From the NCBI GenBank assembly GCA_011620245.1, contig WOZN01000153.1, forward strand, positions 1 through 10,898: 10,898 nucleotides of DNA, given 5' to 3'. Positions 5,279 through 10,898 of this stretch are shown piece by piece. Under the pieces are notes generated by a model. That model searched no databases and had not been told where the DNA came from. It saw only the letters and a list, made by a program, of their open reading frames with translations. Source of the DNA: Acidovorax sp. (GTDB taxonomy: Bacteria; Pseudomonadota; Gammaproteobacteria; Burkholderiales; Burkholderiaceae_C). Within the stretch, counting starts at the first letter, position 1. Every line of letters begins with the position of its first letter. The position numbers and the translations under genes are program-made.

Positions 5279-6077
5279 GCGTGAAGTCGTAATCTACAGT
5301 GATGGGCGCGTGGTCCGAGAACTTTTCGTCCTTGTAGATATGCTCGGTGCGTGCAAGGGCCGCCAGCGCGGGTGTGGCCAGGTGGTAGTCCAGGCGCCAC
5401 CCCACGTTGTTGGCATAGGCCTGGCCGCGGTTGCTCCACCAGGTGTAGGCGGTGTCGGTGGCTGTTGGTTGTAACTGACGGTAAACGTCCACCAGCCCGC
5501 CGCCGGGGGCAGTTGTGTGCAACAACTTTGTCATCCAGGCGCGTTCTTCGGGCAGGAAGCCGCTGTTTTTCTGGTTGCTGCGCCAGTTCTTCAGGTCGAT
5601 CTGCTGGTGGGCGATGTTGATGTCGCCGCACAGGATGAACTCCCGTTCGCCCTTGGTGGCCATGAGGTGCGGGTGGAAGGCTTCGAGGAAGCGGAATTTG
5701 GCCAGCTGGCGTTCCTCGCCCGACGAGCCGCTGGGGAAATAGGCGCTGATGATGGACAGCTTGCGCGCGGGCGTGTCGAAACGCAGTTCGATATATCGGC
5801 CCTCGGCATCGAACTCGGGCGAACCATAGCCGGCGATGGTGTCGCTGGGCTCGTGGCGGGTGTAGATGCCCACGCCCGAATAGCCCTTTTTCTGGGCGAA
5901 ATGAAAATGCCCCTGCATGCCGGCAAGCTGTTCGAACCGCGTGGCGACATCGGCCGCCTGGGCCTTCACTTCCTGCACGCAAATACAATCCGGCCGCGTG
6001 GCTTCGATCCAGCGCTCCACGCCCTTGCTGGTGGCCGATCGGATGCCGTTGAGATTGAGGCTGGTTAACTTGAACAA
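5274..6077 (-). CDS. xthA: Exodeoxyribonuclease III
   Basis: This is a DNA repair enzyme with AP-endonuclease and 3'-5' exonuclease activities, in the Mg2+-dependent exonuclease/endonuclease/phosphatase fold. The 267-residue length is normal. Catalytic and metal-binding residues are visible: Asn8 in LNLNGIRSA, Glu36 in CVQEVKAQ, the SAYFPSG strand (111-117), Asp152 and Asn154 in CGDINIAHQ, and Asp255-His256 in FSDHAP. The start is TTG 6077 ([11 protein letters not shown]); no ATG lies nearby in frame, and upstream codons run antisense into pyrE with no family similarity. No clear ribosome binding site precedes it. The gene is head-to-head with pyrE across 9 bp, and followed after 55 bp by the broken secretion-ATPase gene. 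It looks intact. Confidence 0.93.
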   Translation of the reverse strand: MFKLTSLNLNGIRSATSKGVERWIEATRPDCICVQEVKAQAADVATRFEQLAGMQGHFHFAQKKGYSGVGIYTRHEPSDTIAGYGSPEFDAEGRYIELRFDTPARKLSIISAYFPSGSSGEERQLAKFRFLEAFHPHLMATKGEREFILCGDINIAHQQIDLKNWRSNQKNSGFLPEERAWMTKLLHTTAPGGGLVDVYRQLQPTATDTAYTWWSNRGQAYANNVGWRLDYHLATPALAALARTEHIYKDEKFSDHAPITVDYDFTL

Positions 6078-6080
6078 GGA
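6076..6080 (+). promoter_or_regulatory. pyrE ribosome binding site overlapping the xthA start codon
   Basis: AAGGA (6076-6080) lies six bases before the pyrE ATG (6087). Its first two bases lie in the complement of the divergent xthA TTG start (6075-6077), so translation starts of the two genes share DNA. Confidence 0.7.
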
Positions 6081-6086
6081 ATTCCC

Positions 6087-6785
6087 ATGGTGAATGTTGG
6101 CGCGCGCACCCCCGAGCAGGTCCGCCTGGCGCAGGATTTTGTGCGTTTTGCCGTCGAGGCGGGTGTGCTGCGTTTCGGGGAGTTCAAGACCAAGGCGGGG
6201 CGTTTGAGTCCCTATTTCTTCAACGCAGGCCTTTTTGACGATGGGAACAAGCTCGGCCGCCTTGCAGAATTTTATGCAAAAGCCCTGCTGGCCAGCGGGA
6301 TCGAATTCGACATGGTGTTCGGTCCGGCCTACAAGGGCATTCCCCTGGCTGCCACGGTGGCCGTGGAACTGGCGCGGCAGGGGCGCAATGTGCCTTTCGC
6401 CTACAACCGCAAGGAGGCCAAGGACCATGGCGAGGGCGGCACGCTGGTGGGCGCGCCGCTCCAGGGGCGGGTGCTGATCATTGACGACGTGATGTCGGCG
6501 GGCACCGCCGCGCGCGAGTCCATCGCCCTCATCCGCGCGGCCGGCGCCACGCCCTGCGCGGTTGCCATCGCACTGGACCGCCAGGAAAAAGCCACCGAGA
6601 ATGGGCGGGACGTCGAACACAGCGCCGTGCAGTATGTGCGGCAGCAACTGGGCATGCAGGTATGTGCCATTGCAACGCTGGCAGACTTATTGCTGTATCT
6701 CTCCCAAAAAGAGGGGGCGGAAATGATCGCGCACCACGAGCGGGTGCTGGCCTATCGCCAGCGGTACGGAGTCAATCAAGGGTAA
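6087..6785 (+). CDS. pyrE: Orotate phosphoribosyltransferase
   Basis: This enzyme converts orotate plus PRPP to orotidine 5'-monophosphate and pyrophosphate, the fifth step of de novo pyrimidine synthesis, in the cytoplasm. The 232-residue length is usual for betaproteobacteria. Recognisable elements are [16 protein letters not shown] (31-46), [10 protein letters not shown] with Lys83 (79-88), the mobile loop [11 protein letters not shown] (108-118), and the PRPP-binding loop [13 protein letters not shown] (129-141) with its acidic pair. The start is ATG 6087 with AAGGA correctly spaced. The next gene begins 5 bp after its stop, so they are probably co-transcribed. The promoter must lie inside the divergent xthA coding region, given the 9-bp gap. 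The gene looks intact. Confidence 0.96.
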   Translation: MVNVGARTPEQVRLAQDFVRFAVEAGVLRFGEFKTKAGRLSPYFFNAGLFDDGNKLGRLAEFYAKALLASGIEFDMVFGPAYKGIPLAATVAVELARQGRNVPFAYNRKEAKDHGEGGTLVGAPLQGRVLIIDDVMSAGTAARESIALIRAAGATPCAVAIALDRQEKATENGRDVEHSAVQYVRQQLGMQVCAIATLADLLLYLSQKEGAEMIAHHERVLAYRQRYGVNQG

Positions 6786-6790
6786 TTCAG

Positions 6791-7477
6791 TTGAGCAAAT
6801 GGACGTGGATCATGGGAATGGGTGTGATGGCTGGCGTGGTGGTGCAATGCGCGTGGGCGCAGCAGACCAGCGCCGGCAGCATCTACACCTGTGTCGACCG
6901 CCAGGGCCGCCGTCTGACGGCAGACCGCCCCATTGTCGAATGCCTGGACCGCGAACAGCGTGAGCTGGGCCCCTCGGGCACCATGCGCCGCCAGATTGGC
7001 CCTTCGCTCTCCGAACAAGAGCATGCAGCCCTGGAAGTGAAGCGCCGCAAGGAGGCCGAAGAGCGCGCCCGCCAGCAGGAAGAGCGCCGCCGCGATCGGG
7101 CTCTTACCGCCCGCTATCCCGACAAGGCGGCCCATGACGTGGAACGTGCCGCAGCCATTGCGCTGCTGGACGATGTCACCGTCATCGCTGAAAAACGCGT
7201 GGTGGAGCTGCAGCAGCAGCGCAAGGCATTGGACACGGAGATGGAGTTCTACCAGCGGGACCCCGCCAAAGCGCCGATGGCGCTGCGCCGCAAGATCGCC
7301 GAAAACGATGAAGACATGGAGCAGCAGCAGCGCTTCGTGGCCAATCAGGCTCTGGAAAAACGCCGCATCCACCAGCGTTTTGACGCCGAACTGGCGCAAC
7401 TGCGCAGGCTGTGGGCCACACAGCTGGCGCCCGCAGCGGCCACCTCCACCCCGTTGCTGCCTGCCATGTCGCGCTGA
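6791..7477 (+). CDS. Secreted coiled-coil protein with DUF4124-like N-terminus
   Basis: The function of this 228-residue protein is unknown. From TTG 6791 it opens with a Sec-type signal peptide (MSKWTW, then a hydrophobic stretch, likely cleaved after AWA at residue 23), predicting a periplasmic location. A segment beginning IYTCVDRQGRRLTADRP (31-47) resembles DUF4124, with cysteines at 34 and 51 that could pair. The rest, about 75-210, is charged and rich in Glu, Arg, Gln and Ala and should form long helices or coiled coil. TTG 6791 is preceded by AAGGG (6778-6782, 8-base spacing) and supplies the signal peptide's positive N-region; ATG 6812 is the fallback start. It lies 5 bp after pyrE, though that conserved-looking pairing gives no functional clue. 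It converges with gatB, and no convincing terminator separates them. Confidence 0.8.
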   Translation: MSKWTWIMGMGVMAGVVVQCAWAQQTSAGSIYTCVDRQGRRLTADRPIVECLDREQRELGPSGTMRRQIGPSLSEQEHAALEVKRRKEAEERARQQEERRRDRALTARYPDKAAHDVERAAAIALLDDVTVIAEKRVVELQQQRKALDTEMEFYQRDPAKAPMALRRKIAENDEDMEQQQRFVANQALEKRRIHQRFDAELAQLRRLWATQLAPAAATSTPLLPAMSR

Positions 7478-7522
7478 CGGCCGGCACCGGCTGGCGCAAA
7501 CGCGCCGCGCCGTGCCTTCAGT

Positions 7523-8977
7523 TCAACCCTCAGCTGCGAGCCGTGCCCGCAGCAAATCATTGACCTGTTGAGGATTGGCCTTGCCCTTGCTGGCCTTCAT
7601 GATCTGGCCGACCAGTGCGTTGAATGCCTTGTCCTTGCCTGCCTTGAACTGGGCCACGTTGTCGGCATTGGCGGCAATCACCTCGTCGATGATCTTCTCC
7701 AGCGCGCCGGAGTCGTTCATCTGCTTGAGGCCCCTGGATTCGATGATGGCGTCCACATCCTTTGAATCACCGGCCCACAGGGCGTCGAACACCTGCCTGG
7801 CGGCGTTGTTGGAAATCGTGCCGTCGGCGATGCGTGTAATCAGTGCAGCCAGCCGGGCTGCACTGACCGGCGCCTGCTCGATGCCGATCTCGCCTGCGTT
7901 CAGGCGGCGCGACACCTCGCCCATGATCCAGTTGCTGGCCAGCTTCGGCGCACCGCAGGCCTTGGCCACGGCCTCAAAGTAGGCAGCCATGGCCTTGCTT
8001 TGCGTGACCGTGGTGGCGTCGTATTCGGGCAGGCCATATTCCGCCACGAAGCGCGTGGCCATGGTGCGGGGCAATTCGGCCATTTGCGCACGCTCATCCT
8101 GCACCCATTGCTCTGAAATGTGCAGCGGTGGCAGGTCCGGGTCGGGGAAATAGCGGTAGTCTGCCGCATCCTCCTTGCTGCGCATCGCGCGGGTTTCGCC
8201 CCTGTCCGGGTCAAACAGCACGGTGGCCTGGTGGATGGCCTGGCCGTCCTCGATCTGCTCGATCTGCCAGCGGATTTCGTAGTCGATGGCCTGCTGCATG
8301 AACTTGAAGCTGTTGAGGTTCTTGATCTCGCGGCGCGTGCCCAAGGGAGCCCCGGGCTTGCGCACCGACACGTTGGCGTCGCAGCGGAAGCTGCCCTCCT
8401 GCATGTTGCCGTCGCAGATGCCGATCCAGGTGACGATCTTGTGCAGCTCCCTGGCGTAGGCCACGGCCTCGTCGGATGAACGCATGTCGGGCTCGGTCAC
8501 TATCTCAAGCAGCGGCATGCCCGCGCGGTTCAGGTCGATGCCGCTCATGCCGTGGAATTCCTCGTGCAGCGACTTGCCCGCATCTTCTTCGAGGTGGGCG
8601 CGCACCAGCCGCACGGTTTTCTTCTCATCGCCCAGGAAGAACTCGACCTCGCCGCCCTGCACGACAGGGATCTCGAACTGGCTGATCTGGTAGCCCTTGG
8701 GCAGGTCGGGGTAGAAATAATTCTTGCGCGCAAAAATGCTCACGGGCGCAATGTGCGAGCCCAGCGCCAGCCCAAGGCGAATGGCGCAGGCCACGGCCTC
8801 GCGGTTCATCACGGGCAATGTGCCGGGCAGGGCCAGGTCCACGGCGCAGGCCTGGGTATTGGGCTCCGCGCCGAAGGCGGTGGGTGCGCGGCTGAATATC
8901 TTGCTCTGCGTGGCGAGCTGGGTATGTGTCTCAAAGCCGATGACGACTTCGTAACCCTGAATCAGTTTTTCAGACAT
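7523..8977 (-). CDS. gatB: Asp-tRNA(Asn)/Glu-tRNA(Gln) amidotransferase subunit B
   Basis: GatB binds the misacylated tRNA and, with GatA and GatC, activates and amidates Glu-tRNA(Gln) or Asp-tRNA(Asn) in the cytoplasm. The 484-residue length is standard. Visible features are the N-terminal catalytic (cradle) domain with [14 protein letters not shown] (8-21), [44 protein letters not shown] and [12 protein letters not shown], then the C-terminal YqeY-like helical domain ending in [19 protein letters not shown]. The start is ATG 8977 with AAGGA (8986-8990) 8 bases upstream. It is last in the gatC-gatA-gatB operon, separated from gatA by a 111-bp gap almost filled by a hairpin repeat. That gap is unusually wide for this operon and could alter its expression relative to gatA. 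Confidence 0.97.
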   Translation of the reverse strand: MSEKLIQGYEVVIGFETHTQLATQSKIFSRAPTAFGAEPNTQACAVDLALPGTLPVMNREAVACAIRLGLALGSHIAPVSIFARKNYFYPDLPKGYQISQFEIPVVQGGEVEFFLGDEKKTVRLVRAHLEEDAGKSLHEEFHGMSGIDLNRAGMPLLEIVTEPDMRSSDEAVAYARELHKIVTWIGICDGNMQEGSFRCDANVSVRKPGAPLGTRREIKNLNSFKFMQQAIDYEIRWQIEQIEDGQAIHQATVLFDPDRGETRAMRSKEDAADYRYFPDPDLPPLHISEQWVQDERAQMAELPRTMATRFVAEYGLPEYDATTVTQSKAMAAYFEAVAKACGAPKLASNWIMGEVSRRLNAGEIGIEQAPVSAARLAALITRIADGTISNNAARQVFDALWAGDSKDVDAIIESRGLKQMNDSGALEKIIDEVIAANADNVAQFKAGKDKAFNALVGQIMKASKGKANPQQVNDLLRARLAAEG

Positions 8978-9005
8978 GGGTTCTGTCCTTGGCTATCAAA
9001 AAAGG

Positions 9006-9081
9006 AGCTGCTAGCGCTTGACCAATAAAGACTTCAGCATCTTTTGATGCCAAAGTCATTTAACAGCAAGCGCTACCAGCT
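9006..9081. repeat. Nested inverted-repeat element between gatA and gatB (copy B)
   Basis: The outer arms AGCTGCTAGCGCTTG (9006-9020) and CAAGCGCTACCAGCT (9067-9081) pair over 15 bp with one mismatch. Inside lies a second hairpin: GACTT-ca-GCATC (9030-9041) pairs with GATGC-ca-AAGTC (9046-9057) around a TTTT loop. The left arm matches the repeat at 4859 in 13 of 14 bases. On the gatA-gatB (minus) strand the outer stem is followed by CC and six T residues (8998-9003), as in a terminator. The element ends 7 bp before the gatA stop codon. Confidence 0.85.
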
Positions 9082-9088
9082 ATGGTTT

Positions 9089-10594
<1,506 letters not shown>

Positions 10595-10605
10595 GCGGGT
10601 TTCAC

Positions 10606-10898
10606 TCACTCGATCACTTTGGGCACGAGGAACAGTCCGCGCTCGACAGCGGGCGCGCTCTTCTGGTTGGCTTCGCGCTGGTTGGGCTCGCTGGCCACGT
10701 CCTCGCGCAGCCGCAGCGCCACGTCCTGGACGGTGGCCACGGGGTGCGCCACAGGCGTGAGGCCCGAGGTGTCCACTGCCCGCATCTTTTCTACAATGCC
10801 AAAGAAGCCGTTCAGTTGAGTCAGCATGCGCTCACTTTCGGAGGGGTTCAATTCCAGCCGTGCCAGATTGGCGATGCGACCGATGTCCTGGGGTGTCA
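10606..10898 (-). CDS. gatC: Asp-tRNA(Asn)/Glu-tRNA(Gln) amidotransferase subunit C, 5' end cut by the window
   Basis: GatC is the small subunit that wraps around and stabilises the GatA-GatB pair. The readable protein starts [16 protein letters not shown] and ends [11 protein letters not shown], about 97 residues, close to the full family length of 95-100. Only the first codon or first few codons are missing. The last two bases of the window (TG on the minus strand) may even be part of an ATG whose A lies at 10899, or of a Leu codon in an opening such as MALTPQDIG. The stop (10606-10608) overlaps the possible GTG start of gatA. The operon promoter lies outside the window. Confidence 0.94.
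   Translation of the reverse strand, partial: TPQDIGRIANLARLELNPSESERMLTQLNGFFGIVEKMRAVDTSGLTPVAHPVATVQDVALRLREDVASEPNQREANQKSAPAVERGLFLVPKVIE

Noticed and set aside
6078..6647. N-terminal extension of xthA to about 457 codons
   Set aside because: The extra part is antisense to pyrE and has no similarity to the family. The exonuclease homology begins exactly at [11 protein letters not shown].
7493..7506. Terminator between the DUF4124-like gene and gatB
   Set aside because: The GGCGC/GCGCC stem is 5 bp with a 4-base loop and no T-run on either side, which is not enough to call.

Overview
The window reads as chromosomal DNA of a high-GC Gram-negative betaproteobacterium, most likely Burkholderiales, family Comamonadaceae (Acidovorax-like). 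The pointers are protein character, the divergent xthA/pyrE pair, the gatC-gatA-gatB order, and two intergenic hairpin repeats of a type I associate with that family. This placement is from recognition, not from a search.

Left part (1-4820): a LysR-type regulator (lysR, minus strand) is divergent from a short lower meta-cleavage (catechol) gene set. The intact genes are 2-hydroxymuconic semialdehyde dehydrogenase, 4-oxalocrotonate decarboxylase and 4-oxalocrotonate tautomerase. Together they form the NAD-dependent 4-oxalocrotonate branch, taking 2-hydroxymuconic semialdehyde to 2-hydroxypenta-2,4-dienoate plus CO2. Two genes between them are wrecked: the 2-hydroxymuconic semialdehyde hydrolase (the competing hydrolytic branch) and a tripartite-tricarboxylate (Bug/TctC) substrate-binding protein. 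No ring-cleavage dioxygenase, hydratase, aldolase or acetaldehyde dehydrogenase is present, so the route must be completed elsewhere or is a relic.

Middle (4821-7477): a hairpin repeat is followed by a third wrecked gene, of which only the two ends of a GspE/PilB-type secretion ATPase remain. Next come exodeoxyribonuclease III (xthA, minus), head-to-head with orotate phosphoribosyltransferase (pyrE, plus) at only 9 bp, and a secreted DUF4124-like coiled-coil protein directly behind pyrE.

Right part (7523-10898): the glutamyl/aspartyl-tRNA(Gln/Asn) amidotransferase operon gatC-gatA-gatB on the minus strand. gatC is cut by the window edge, and a nested hairpin repeat fills the gatA-gatB gap.

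The most notable pattern is mutational. Three genes within 2.5 kb each keep their N- and C-terminal ends and have lost the middle. The same 5 kb also holds many short tandem or near-tandem duplications (4, 9, 10, 12, 13 and 19 bp steps), several of which explain frameshifts. I see no clearly new defence or mobile system.
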